From Anaerolineae bacterium clx_CAG2 (GTDB lineage Bacteria; Chloroflexota; Anaerolineae; JAAEKA01), in assembly GCA_014155705.1 (NCBI GenBank), contig JAAEKA010000299.1, positions 1-32,201 of the forward strand: a stretch of DNA of 32,201 bases, in the 5' to 3' direction. Made by a program: the position numbers and the translations under genes. Under the pieces are notes generated by a model. It saw only the letters and a program-made list of their open reading frames with translations, searched no databases and was not told the origin of the DNA. How positions within the stretch are numbered: position 1 is the first letter of the stretch; each line of letters begins with the position of its first letter. Below are positions 18,610 through 27,700 of the stretch, one piece after another.

Positions 18610-19956
18610 ATGGACCACGACTATCCTGCCTGGGCTACCGGCCAGGCGCCGCGTCCTGCTGGCATCCGGCGTAGCATCCGCCTGCGCAGCCGGCTGCCTC
18701 TTGTCGTGCTGGGCCTGCTGTTGATCAACCAGGTCTTCAACCCCGCGCGCATCTGGGTGGGGATCATGTTGGGCCTGGGCGCGCTGCTGCTGCTGTGTTA
18801 CCTATGGGCGCGGGCCCTGCGGGATGGGCTGGAGGCGCAGCGTTCCCTGCGCGGCGCCTGGGTGCTGGCCGGCGACACGCTAAGCGAGCTGTTCACCGTC
18901 GAGAACCACTCTGGCATGCCCGCGCTGTGGGTGGAGGTGCTGGACCACTCCAACCTGCCCGGCTATCAGCCCGATTGGGTGGCCTACGTGGAGGTCAACG
19001 GCCGCCAGAGCTACCGCACCGAGGGGCGCTGCCAACGCCGCGGCGTCTTCACGCTGGGCCCCTGGGAACTGCGCAGCGGCGACCCTCTGGGCATCTTCGA
19101 GACGCAGATTGAATATCCCGACGTGCGTTCGATCCTGGTCTATCCGCGCGCCATGTTGTTGCCCGACCTGCGCCTGCCGCGCGGCGTCGCCCCTGGTCCC
19201 GCCCGCACCCAGCGCCGCAGCAATCAGACCACCGCTACGGTTGCCACTGTGCGCCCCTATGCGCCCGGCGACCCGCTGCGCGCCATCCATTGGCGCCAGA
19301 CCGCCCGCCAGGGCGAGTTCATGGTCAAGCAGTTCGACATCGAGCCTTCCGGCGACCTGTGGATCGTGCTCGACCTGGACGCATCTGTGCAGGCGGGCGA
19401 GGGCGCACAGAGCACGTTGGAGTATGCCATCACCCTGGTCGCCTCGCTGGCCACGCAAATGCTGGCTGAAAACCGCCGCGTCGGGCTGGCGGCGCCCGGC
19501 TTTCAGGTGCCGCCCCAGAGCGGCCAGCTTCAGCTCTGGCGCATTCTGGAGGCGTTGGCCCAGGCGGAGGCCACGCCCGGCTACAGCCTGGCCCGTCTGC
19601 TGAGCGACCTGAGACCGGTCAGCGGCCGCGGCCGCACCATCGTAGCTGTTACGCCTTCCACCGACCCGGCCTGGAGCGGCGAGCTGTTGCATCTGGCCGG
19701 GCAGGGCAATGCGCCGGCCGCGCTGCTGTTGGACGCGGCGAGCTTTCTGTCCCCCGAAGATCCGCAACGGGAGGAACGGTCCGGCATGCTGGCCGGACTG
19801 CGCAGCCTGCTGACCCAGCATGGTGTGGCCAGCCATTTGATCGACCGCAGCTTCGTCTTCCGCCCTGTGGTCGAGATCACCCGCACCCGCACCGAGTTGC
19901 GCACGCTGTCGGCTTTCGGCCGCGTTATCGCCGTCGATGTGCAGGAGGTGTTGTAG
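18610..19956 (+). CDS. DUF58-domain membrane protein
   Basis: A 448-residue protein with two N-terminal membrane helices (LPLVVLGLLLINQVF and IMLGLGALLLLCYLWA) and a DUF58 core in the middle (VRPYAPGDPLRAIHWRQTARQGEFMVKQFD, about residues 214-243). A vWA-like C-terminal half follows. DUF58 genes usually sit beside a MoxR ATPase and a TgpA-like transglutaminase protein. Here only the second partner is adjacent, 2 bases downstream. The start ATG at 18610 has no Shine-Dalgarno sequence and is close to a -10-like element, so the message may be leaderless. The function is unknown. A role in envelope protein maturation or stress is the usual guess. Confidence 0.85.
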   Translation: MDHDYPAWATGQAPRPAGIRRSIRLRSRLPLVVLGLLLINQVFNPARIWVGIMLGLGALLLLCYLWARALRDGLEAQRSLRGAWVLAGDTLSELFTVENHSGMPALWVEVLDHSNLPGYQPDWVAYVEVNGRQSYRTEGRCQRRGVFTLGPWELRSGDPLGIFETQIEYPDVRSILVYPRAMLLPDLRLPRGVAPGPARTQRRSNQTTATVATVRPYAPGDPLRAIHWRQTARQGEFMVKQFDIEPSGDLWIVLDLDASVQAGEGAQSTLEYAITLVASLATQMLAENRRVGLAAPGFQVPPQSGQLQLWRILEALAQAEATPGYSLARLLSDLRPVSGRGRTIVAVTPSTDPAWSGELLHLAGQGNAPAALLLDAASFLSPEDPQREERSGMLAGLRSLLTQHGVASHLIDRSFVFRPVVEITRTRTELRTLSAFGRVIAVDVQEVL

Positions 19957-19958
19957 CC

Positions 19959-22259
19959 ATGGAGACGATTGCGCGCCTGCTGTATCGTTGGCGGCCGGCC
20001 GAGGGCTGGCTGTTGTGGCTGCTGGCCCTGGCAACTGTGCTGTTGGTCGCGGTGGGCGCTGGCGCAGCCGGCTGGGTGCCCCACCTGGGCCTGTTGCTCA
20101 GTGCTGTAATGATGGTGGGCTACACCGTCAGCTTCTGGCTCAGTCGCGCGGCCCGGCCTGACCCAGTCAGCGCTGGGAGCGCACCCCAGCGCAACCTGCA
20201 CGGTTTGGCGGCTGCTGCACTGTTGGCTCTTCTGGGCCTATTGGTGGTGACAGGGTTGGTGGGGTGGCGGGAGGCGCCGCAGGTTGCAGCGGACACACCT
20301 GCGTTGCTCATTCCGTTGGCGCGCGCCGGGCTGGGGCTGGTCGAAATGGCGCAGCGGCTGGCCCAATGGGTGAGCGATGTGCGCACAGCCGGCCGGGCCA
20401 GCCACGCGGACGCGGATGCAGTCTTTCGTTGGCTGCTGGGCATGGTTGCCTGGGCTGCGGCGGCCTGGGCGGCCTGGTGGCTCTATGCCCGGCAGCAGAC
20501 GTTGACGGCCCTGCTGCCGGCGGGCGTATTGTTGGCCAGCAACGCGTTTCTATTTTGGGACGGACGGCTCTGGCTGCCCTTTTTCCTGGCCGGGTTGACG
20601 TTGGTGGGGGTGCTGATGCAGCGCTGGACATTGGAGCAGCGCTGGAAACGGCTGGGCATGGACTACTCGGTCGACGTGCAGTTGGACATTGTGTTGGCCG
20701 CAGGCGGGATGGCGCTGCTGGTCATGTTGGCCGGATCGTGGATGCCGCGCGTGACGCTTCAGCCCGCAGCGGACTGGTTCGCCGGGCAGGTTTCAGCGCC
20801 CATCAACCGCGTCGAGCGCGCTGGCCAGCAGCTCTTTCCAGGGCTGCGGCGCGCCCCCGGCTCGCTGCTGGCCACAGGCGGACGCGCAGGCGCCATGCCG
20901 CGCGCTCATCTGCTGACTGACGGGCCGGAACTGGGGCAGGAGGTGGTGATGCGGGTAAGCACCGACGAACTGGCCGGGCTGGCCTTTGGCCAGCAGCCCC
21001 ATGCCGCCATGCAGCACAACTGGCGGGCGTTGACTTTCGATAGCTACGACGGCCGCGGCTGGCGCAACAGCCCGCTGGCGGCTGAGGACTTCGCCGCGGG
21101 CGAGCCGTGGGGCGACGAAGCGCTGCCTTGGCGCCGGCCCGTCAGACAGTGGGTCAGTCTGGAGCGGGGCGGCGACCGGGCCTTGTACGCGGCCGGCGAG
21201 CCATTGGCCGCCAACCGGCCCTACCAGTTGCTGCTGCGCAGCGCCGTGGACAATCCGGCCGACGCCATGGCCGCCATGCTGGCCTCGGGCCGCAGCTACC
21301 AGGTGTTGTCGTTGCTGCCTGCAGCCGACGAAAGCGTGCTGGCCGCAGCCGGCGCAGACTATCCGCCCGACGTGGCCGCGCTCTATCTGGCTTTGCCCGA
21401 TCTGCCGCAGCGAGTGGGCCTGCTGGCCGAGCAGGTGACGCAGGGGGCCGGGACCCCCTACGACCAGGCGCTGGCGCTGGAGGCATTCCTACGCCAGTTT
21501 CCTTACGACCTGGCGGTCGGGGCGCCGCCTGCTGACCGCGACGTGGTCGATTACTTCCTGTTCGACGTGCAGGCCGGCTACTGCGACTACTACGCCAGCG
21601 CGATGGTAGTGATGGCCCGCAGCCTGGGCATCCCTGCTCGCCTGGCCGTGGGCTATGCCACCGGCGACTATGACCAGGCCAGCCGCGCCTTCGTGGTGCG
21701 CGAACAGAACGCCCATTCATGGCCTGAGCTATACTTCCCAGGGGTGGGCTGGCTGCGCTTTGAGCCAACGGCAGCGCAGCCGCAGCCGCAGCGCATCCCG
21801 CTGCCGGGCGAGGCGCTGGGCTACGCAGAGATCGACGCGACTCAGGTGCAGGCCGACTTACAGACCATGCGCGAGGATGAGATTGTGCGGCGGCGGCTGG
21901 GCTGGCTGGGGGCCGTGGTCGGGGCCCTGGTACTGGTTCTGGTGAGCTGGCTGTGGCGCCGCCGCCGGCCGCCGCCAGAGTTAGCTGCGCTCTATGGGCG
22001 GCTGGGACGCTGGGGGCGGCGGCTGGGCCAGCCGGCCCGGCCTGGCGACAGCCCCGGCGAGTACGGACGCAAGCTCAGCGGCCAGGTGGCCATGGTGGAT
22101 GAGGCGGCTGCCGAGGGTGTGCAGCGCTTCGTGCACAGCTTCGAGGCGGCGCAATACAGCCCCCGCCAGGCCGAGGCGGAGCGGGAGGCGCGCTGGCTGT
22201 GGCCGGGGGTAGAACGTTTGCTGCGCAGGATGTGGTGGCGGCGGTGGGGGAGGGGATGA
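19959..22259 (+). CDS. TgpA-like transglutaminase-core membrane protein
   Basis: A 766-residue protein. The N-terminal part has several membrane helices (DUF3488/TgpA_N-like). The periplasmic or extracellular transglutaminase-like domain follows with Cys542 (AGYCDYYASAMVVMARSLGIPAR), His586 (NAHSWPELY) and the FEPT acid, forming the catalytic triad. One more helix near 645-665 precedes a cytoplasmic DUF4129-like tail. Whether it crosslinks or hydrolyses peptides is not known for this family. The ATG at 19959 has AGGAGGTG 8 nt upstream and starts 2 bases after the DUF58 stop, so the two are coupled. Confidence 0.88.
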   Translation: METIARLLYRWRPAEGWLLWLLALATVLLVAVGAGAAGWVPHLGLLLSAVMMVGYTVSFWLSRAARPDPVSAGSAPQRNLHGLAAAALLALLGLLVVTGLVGWREAPQVAADTPALLIPLARAGLGLVEMAQRLAQWVSDVRTAGRASHADADAVFRWLLGMVAWAAAAWAAWWLYARQQTLTALLPAGVLLASNAFLFWDGRLWLPFFLAGLTLVGVLMQRWTLEQRWKRLGMDYSVDVQLDIVLAAGGMALLVMLAGSWMPRVTLQPAADWFAGQVSAPINRVERAGQQLFPGLRRAPGSLLATGGRAGAMPRAHLLTDGPELGQEVVMRVSTDELAGLAFGQQPHAAMQHNWRALTFDSYDGRGWRNSPLAAEDFAAGEPWGDEALPWRRPVRQWVSLERGGDRALYAAGEPLAANRPYQLLLRSAVDNPADAMAAMLASGRSYQVLSLLPAADESVLAAAGADYPPDVAALYLALPDLPQRVGLLAEQVTQGAGTPYDQALALEAFLRQFPYDLAVGAPPADRDVVDYFLFDVQAGYCDYYASAMVVMARSLGIPARLAVGYATGDYDQASRAFVVREQNAHSWPELYFPGVGWLRFEPTAAQPQPQRIPLPGEALGYAEIDATQVQADLQTMREDEIVRRRLGWLGAVVGALVLVLVSWLWRRRRPPPELAALYGRLGRWGRRLGQPARPGDSPGEYGRKLSGQVAMVDEAAAEGVQRFVHSFEAAQYSPRQAEAEREARWLWPGVERLLRRMWWRRWGRG

Positions 22260-22289
22260 GGGGGTTGCTTGCGAGCTGGGTCTGTGAAT

Positions 22290-22318
22290 TGGACAGCGCG
22301 CGGCAAGTCATGTATAAT
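22290..22318 (+). promoter_or_regulatory. promoter of rpsT
   Basis: TGGACA (22290-22295), a 17-bp spacer and a perfect TATAAT (22313-22318). The leader to the GTG at 22470 is about 145 nt. It holds no recognised riboswitch, but is long enough for regulation of an S20 message. Confidence 0.65.
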
Positions 22319-22469
22319 CTTGGGCTGTTGGCTTGCACATGGGTTTGCGAGACCTGGCCCGTCGAACGAACCCTCGTCCTCTCACGATTGTGCAGCCGAT
22401 GTAGCAAAGACAAAGCCGGAGCTTGTCGCAAATATCTTGGATTGTTGATTAACACACGGAGGACGTTGC

Positions 22470-22745
22470 GTGGCTAACCACAAGTCTGCTTTGAAGCGTA
22501 TTCGCAGCTCAGAAAAACGACGCCAGCGAAATCGCATCGTGCGGGGCGGCACCCGCACTTCCATCAAAAAGGCACGCGTCGGCATCGCCGGCAAGGATAT
22601 GGCCGCCGCTGAGGCAGCCGTCTTCGAGGCCGTTTCGGCGTTGGACAAGGCTGCCGCCAAGGGCGTAATTCACAAGAACAATGCTTCCCGACGCAAGTCG
22701 CGGCTGATGCGCCAACTCAACCAGGCGAAAGAAGCTGCACTCTAG
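22470..22745 (+). CDS. rpsT: 30S ribosomal protein S20
   Basis: The 91-residue basic protein begins (V/M)ANHKSALKRIRSSEKRRQRN and ends in NNASRRKSRLMRQLNQ, matching S20, which binds the body of 16S rRNA during small-subunit assembly. The start is GTG at 22470, with GGAGG upstream. It is a single-gene unit with its own promoter, a long leader and a strong terminator. Confidence 0.97.
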   Translation: MANHKSALKRIRSSEKRRQRNRIVRGGTRTSIKKARVGIAGKDMAAAEAAVFEAVSALDKAAAKGVIHKNNASRRKSRLMRQLNQAKEAAL

Positions 22746-22794
22746 GGCAGGGAAGCCGGTCCGGCTGAAACCGGGCCGATCCGGCGCGAACCTC

Positions 22795-22825
22795 AAGGGA
22801 ACTGGCATGCCAGTTCCCTTTTGTA
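22795..22825 (+). terminator. rho-independent terminator of rpsT
   Basis: A perfect palindrome (22795-22820, arms AAGGGAACTGGCA and its inverse, meeting at GCATGC) is followed by TTGTATT after the final CCCTT, giving a T-rich tail. It starts 49 bases after the rpsT stop. Confidence 0.85.
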
Positions 22826-22923
22826 TTGCACGCGACCGGCGGCATTGATCGCTTGCCATGCATGATTCGATCGGGAGTAAATGGACCGACGCGTCCCAGG
22901 CCCCTGATTTTTGTGGATCTCGT

Positions 22924-23637
22924 TCAGTCGTCTGCGGCCGCGGGCGGGGTGCGCTCGCTGGGTGCGGGCAGGCTGTCATCTGCGCCGTTGGGCAGGAAGA
23001 TGTAGCCAACGCCGCGCTTGGTGCGCAGATAGACGGGCTGCTTGGGCTGCGGCTCGATCAGGCTGCGCAGCCAACTGACGTGTACGTCCAAGGTGCGCGT
23101 GTCTTCCAGATAGGACGTGTTCCAAATCTCCTGCATGATCTGGTGTCGGCCGATGTAGTGGCCTGCGTTGCGCATCAACAGCGCCAGCAGTCCGAAAAGT
23201 TTGCTGGTCAGCCGCGCCTCGCCGGCCGGTCCCACAATGGTGCGCTCCACCAGATCCAGCACGAATGGCCCCTTGACCAGCACCTGACGGCGTTCGCTGG
23301 CCAGCGCTTCCTCGATCATCTTCAGCACCCGGTGCCAGGTGGCCGGGCTGGGCAGCAGGTAGTCGTAGCTGTAGCCCGTGGACACGTCGTTGTCGGCAAT
23401 CAGCACGATACGTGCGGAGGGCGCACGCTGGCGCAGCGCGCGGGTCAATGGCTCTGGCGATGTGCGCAGCGACGCCGCATCCAGCACGATCACATCCGCT
23501 GGTGTTGTGTCCAACTCGCGCAGCGCGCGCGTCTGGCTGGCGGCAAACGACACCTGGGTGTTGCTCAGCAACAGATGCCGCCACAGCGGAGCATAGATAT
23601 CGGGCTGTCGGCCAACAAAGAGGATATGCGTCGACAT
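22924..23637 (-). CDS. OmpR/PhoB-type regulator with degenerate receiver
   Basis: The 237-residue product has a receiver-like N-terminal domain (residues 1-~115) and a winged-helix DNA-binding domain (~120-215: LTSKLFGLLALLMRNAGHYIGRHQIMQEIW, then DVHVSWLRSLIE and VYLRTKRGVGYIF). The receiver keeps a VIVLDAAS strand with an Asp. It lacks the acidic pair after strand 1 (ILFVGRQ instead of ILVVDDE), and the conserved Lys is replaced (LLPSP), so ordinary aspartyl phosphorylation is unlikely. No histidine kinase is adjacent. I chose the ATG at 23637 from the family start. No SD is seen, and in-frame starts exist at 23661 and 23703. The Pro/Ala-rich tail ends in ADD. Targets are unknown. Confidence 0.85.
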   Translation of the reverse strand: MSTHILFVGRQPDIYAPLWRHLLLSNTQVSFAASQTRALRELDTTPADVIVLDAASLRTSPEPLTRALRQRAPSARIVLIADNDVSTGYSYDYLLPSPATWHRVLKMIEEALASERRQVLVKGPFVLDLVERTIVGPAGEARLTSKLFGLLALLMRNAGHYIGRHQIMQEIWNTSYLEDTRTLDVHVSWLRSLIEPQPKQPVYLRTKRGVGYIFLPNGADDSLPAPSERTPPAAADD

Positions 23638-23732
23638 GATGCGGAAATCGTACCGGAGCATTGGTTGTCCCCGAGCAGGCTGCACCATCGGGACGGCACC
23701 CACCCGGATCGCGGGTCAGCAAGACAAAATCT

Positions 23733-23761
23733 ATTATACAACCATCAATCTGCTTTGGCAA
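23733..23761 (-). promoter_or_regulatory. promoter of the OmpR-type regulator
   Basis: On the minus strand TTGCCA (23756-23761), a 17-bp spacer and a perfect TATAAT (23733-23738). It is back to back with the glycosyltransferase promoter, 40 bp apart. Confidence 0.75.
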
Positions 23762-23800
23762 CAGACGACGACCGCCGCGCGCTGACCGTGCTGGCCAGCA

Positions 23801-23830
23801 TTGACCACATGCCTCCATACGTAGTATAAT
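23801..23830 (+). promoter_or_regulatory. leaderless promoter of the glycosyltransferase gene
   Basis: TTGACC (23801-23806), an 18-bp spacer and a perfect TATAAT (23825-23830). The ATG at 23840 starts 9 nt after the -10 box, so the transcript would begin within about 3 nt of the start codon. No Shine-Dalgarno sequence is present. Confidence 0.75.
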
Positions 23831-23839
23831 CTTAACGCC

Positions 23840-24691
23840 ATGACCCTAGCCATCGAAACGCTGCCCATCGACCCGGTCATCGACCGGGCAACAGATTCCC
23901 TTGTTTGTGTCGTATTGCCGACCTATAACGAAGCTGACAACCTGCCCGCCCTGACCGCTGCGCTGTTGGCGTTGCCGATCGCCAACCTTCAGGTGATCGT
24001 GGTGGACGATTCGTCGCCCGACGGCACCGGCGTGGCGGCCGACCGGCTGGCTGCCCGCCATCCCGGCCGGGTGCATGTGCTGCACCGCACCGAGGCGCGC
24101 GGCCTGGGCCGCGCCTATCTCGATGGCTTTCGGCGCGCACTGCAACTGGGCGCTCAGTACATCGTGCAGATGGATGCCGATTTCTCCCACAGCCCGGCCG
24201 ATGTGCCGCGGCTGTTGGAGGCCAGCCAGAACGCCGATCTGGTGATCGGCTCGCGCTATGTGGAAGGGGGCGGGTTGGACAGCGACTGGAGCTGGTGGCG
24301 CCGCTTCCTCAGTTGGTGGGCCAACAAGGTCTGGGCGCAGCTTTTCCTGGGCACACAGGTGCAGGATGTCACCGCCGGTTTCCGCTGTTGGCGCCGTGCG
24401 ACGCTGCAAGGCATTGGGCTGGAGCGAGTGCGCTCCAACGGCTACGTCTTTCAGGTCGAGATGAGCTACATGGCCGAGCGGCTCAACTATCGCATCATCG
24501 AGATTCCGATCTTTTTCGAGGAGCGGCGGGTGGGACGTTCCAAGATGACGGCGGGGGTGAAGTTCGAGGCCACGTGGCGCACGGTGGCGCTGCGCTGGCG
24601 CCATCGCCACCTGGCGCACGATGGCCGCATGCGCCCTGCGCCTGTGGCGAAAGAAGCGTTGCTCGCTCAGGGCAGCGATCCGACCTCGTGA
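23840..24691 (+). CDS. polyprenyl-phosphate sugar synthase (GT2, DPM1-like)
   Basis: A 283-residue family 2 glycosyltransferase with the fold and motifs of polyprenol-phosphate mannose synthase. It shows VVLPTYNEADNLPAL, IVVDDSSPDGTG, ARGLGRAYLDGF, QMDADFSHSP (DAD at residues 112-114), VIGSRYVEGGG and the late IPIFFEERRVGRSKM signature. It should transfer a sugar (typically mannose from GDP-mannose) to a polyprenyl phosphate at the inner membrane face. It has no C-terminal membrane helices. The YfhO-flippase fusion gene starts 66 bases downstream, and GT-C enzymes use exactly this class of lipid-linked sugar. Mannose is probable from similarity but not certain. Confidence 0.88.
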   Translation: MTLAIETLPIDPVIDRATDSLVCVVLPTYNEADNLPALTAALLALPIANLQVIVVDDSSPDGTGVAADRLAARHPGRVHVLHRTEARGLGRAYLDGFRRALQLGAQYIVQMDADFSHSPADVPRLLEASQNADLVIGSRYVEGGGLDSDWSWWRRFLSWWANKVWAQLFLGTQVQDVTAGFRCWRRATLQGIGLERVRSNGYVFQVEMSYMAERLNYRIIEIPIFFEERRVGRSKMTAGVKFEATWRTVALRWRHRHLAHDGRMRPAPVAKEALLAQGSDPTS

Positions 24692-24757
24692 GCGCCGAGC
24701 CCGTGCGTTGAGTTGCAGCAGGGCGTGCCTCACCGGCGCTCCTGTTGATCCTGGCTT

Positions 24758-27700
24758 ATGAGACGATTCCTCAACCATCCTAACCTTCTGGTGGGGTTGA
24801 TTTTGATCCTGGCGCCGCTGCTGTGGTTTGCACCGGTGGTGATCGGGGGCAAGACCCTGCTGCCCGCCGACAACCTCTTCCAGTTCCAGCCCTGGGCCTC
24901 GTTGGCCGAGCAGATGGGCGCGACCGTACCCCACAACGAGCTGCTCAATGACCTGGCGCTGCAGAATCAGGTCTGGAAGACCTTCCTGCGCGAGACTCTG
25001 GCGCAGGGGGAGTTGCCGCTGTGGAACCCTTATATTTTCAGCGGCGTGCCTTTTTTTGCTGCGGGGCAGCACTCCGCCCTCTATCCCCTGTCGCTGGTCT
25101 TCTACGTCCTGCCGCTGTCGCTGGCCTATGGCGTTTTCACCTGGCTACAGTTCGCCCTGACCGGCTGGGCCATGTTTCTGTTTGCCCGCACGCTGCGGTT
25201 GGGGCGCGCGGCCAGCCTGTTCGCGGGTCTGGCCTACGCCTTCAGCGGTTTCATGGTGGTCAGCGTTGTATTTACCATGATCATCGCGGCTGCAGCCTGG
25301 CTGCCGCTGCTGCTGGCTTGCATCGAGACTATTGTGCGCAAGCAGGAGGAAAAGGGGGACGTCGCCTATTCGCCGATTCCCTATGTCGTCGGCGGCGCGA
25401 TTGTGCTGGGCGTGCAGACCCTGGCCGGCCATCCGGAAATCACTGTCATTACCCTGCTGGTGGCCGGTTTCTATTCGCTGGCGCGTTTGTTGATGGTCTG
25501 GAAGCGACTGGGCCGGTTGACGCGGCCGCTGCTGTTGGCCGGATGGCTGCTGGCCATGGTAGTCGTGGGCCTGGCTCTGGGCTCGGTGCAGTTGATCCCG
25601 CTCTACGAGCTGGTCAGCACCAGCTTCCGCCAGGGATCGGCCAGCTTTGATGAGGTAGTGGGTTGGGCCTGGCCCAGCCGCCAGATCATCACCTTTTTGC
25701 TGCCCGACTTCTTTGGCAATCCCAGCGATCATGGCTGGTGGGACCCCGCCCTGCGCGCCTGGCGCGAGGCCGGCCCCAACGCTCTGGGCGAACCGGTGCG
25801 CGACGTCTTCTGGGGCATCAAGAACTACGTGGAGGGCGGCAACTACCTGGGCATTATGACGCTGCTGCTGGCGGCGGCGGGGGTGGTAGCGGCGGTGGGA
25901 GGAGGAAGAGGGAAGGAAGGGAAGGGGACGGTTGATCGGCGCTTGGTTGCGTTGCTGTTGGCGCTGGCGGTGATTAGTCTGTTGTTTGCCTTCGGCACAC
26001 CGCTGTACGCGCTGTTGTTCTATGGCGTGCCAGGCTACAAGCAGTTGCATTCGGCCTTTCGTTGGGTTTTTCCGTACACGCTGGCTATGGCCGGGCTGGC
26101 CGGCTTTGGGCTGCAATACCTGCTCGGCGCAGTGAGCAGCAGACAGTTGCCAGTCGCCAGTCATCAGTCAACCGGAAACAGACCCACACGCGCCGGACGC
26201 ACAACCGTTGATGAAAACAGCGGACTCGGTCAGGAGACTGGCCCGAGCGGCCACATTCAGGTTAGTGAGCAGCCAAACGCCAGAAGCCGGCTGTTGCTGC
26301 TCACAGCCTTCACTTCATTGCTCATCGGCTTCCTGGCCCTCGCGGCTGCGCTGTTGAGCCTGGCCGCGCCGGGGCCGTTTCATGCCCTGAGCCAACGGAT
26401 CGTCGATTCGTCCGACCTGGCGCGCATGGTATTTGCAGGCGGCGCGGACTTCTGGGGCTATCAATGGCGCAACGTGTTGCACTTCGGCGCCTTCGCCCTG
26501 CTGGCCGGCCTCTGGCTCCTGGCCGCCTCCCGCCCATCTCTTTCTCCCTCCTTCCAGCGTCGCAACCTTCTGGCAGGCGCCGCTGTAATCTTGTTGCTGC
26601 TGGACCTCTTTCTTGTGCTGGGCCGCTTCAACCCGGCCGTCGATCCTGATCTGCTGGAGGTGACGCCGCCCAGCGTGGCTTTCTTACAGCAGGAGGCCGA
26701 TCAGGCCCTGCGTGACGGCGCGCCTTGGCGCATGACGAGCTTCGAGGGGGAGGGCACGACCAAGACCTTCAACGCCAATACTCCCTGGCTGCATGGCCTG
26801 CAGGATGTGCGCGGCTACGACTCGATCATCACCAAGCAGTATGTCGAGTTCATGCAGGCCATCGAGCCGCAGGGCCAGTTGCTCTACAACCGCATCTCCC
26901 CCTTCTATGACCCGGCCAGCCTGGACGATCCGCTGACCGATCTGTTGGGCGTGCGCTATGTGGCCACGGAACTGCCGCTGGATGTTGCCGGCTGGGAATT
27001 GGTCTACGACGAGGAATTGAGGATTTATCGCAACGCCGACGCCCTGCCGCGTGCCTTCGTGGCTCAGGAGGCGGTGCTGGCGCCGATCGGGGCGGTGATC
27101 AGCCGAACCCGCGAGGTGGACCTGCGCAACGTGGTGGTTCTGGAGGAGGAGCAGCCGGGCGGGCGATCACTGGAGCCAGGCGCAGACGCCGAGCGCGCCC
27201 AGCGGGCGGCCGCCAGCGGCTTCAGGCGCTTGCCGGCCGGCTACGCAGGCCAGGCGCCGCCTGATGAGTTGCCGCCGCCAGCCTCGCCCGACCTGCGCAC
27301 TGCGACGATCAGCGTCTACGGCACGCGCGAGGTCTTCGTCGATCTGAACCTGAGCGACCGCGGCTGGCTGGTGCTGACCGACGCCTGGTTCCCCGGCTGG
27401 AAAGCTTATCTGCGTCCCTTCGGCGTCGAGGGGGAAGGGGTGGACGCAACCGGCAACGCCATCGAGACCGAATTGCCAGTGTTCCGCGCCAACGGCAACT
27501 TCCGCGCCGTCTACATTCCCAGCGACGGGCAGTGGACCGTGCGCTTCGTCTACTCGCCTCGTTCGGTGCAGCTTGGCGTCTACTCCAGCTTCCTAGCCGT
27601 GATTACGCTGCTGCTGTTGATGGGCTGGTGGGCCTGGGGCCGCTTCTATCGCGAGGTAGAGGACGCCAACGCTGAGGTGCGCCGCGTCGCCAAGAACACC

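Noticed and set aside
22319..22469. Riboswitch or tRNA in the rpsT leader
   Set aside because: No cloverleaf, T-loop or known riboswitch core could be read, and no strong stem was seen.
22858..23829. 323-codon open frame on the plus strand over the regulator
   Set aside because: It runs antisense to the clear OmpR-type gene and through that gene's promoter, and its protein has no family features.
23846..25072. 408-codon open frame on the minus strand
   Set aside because: Antisense to the glycosyltransferase and fusion genes, whose motifs are unmistakable.
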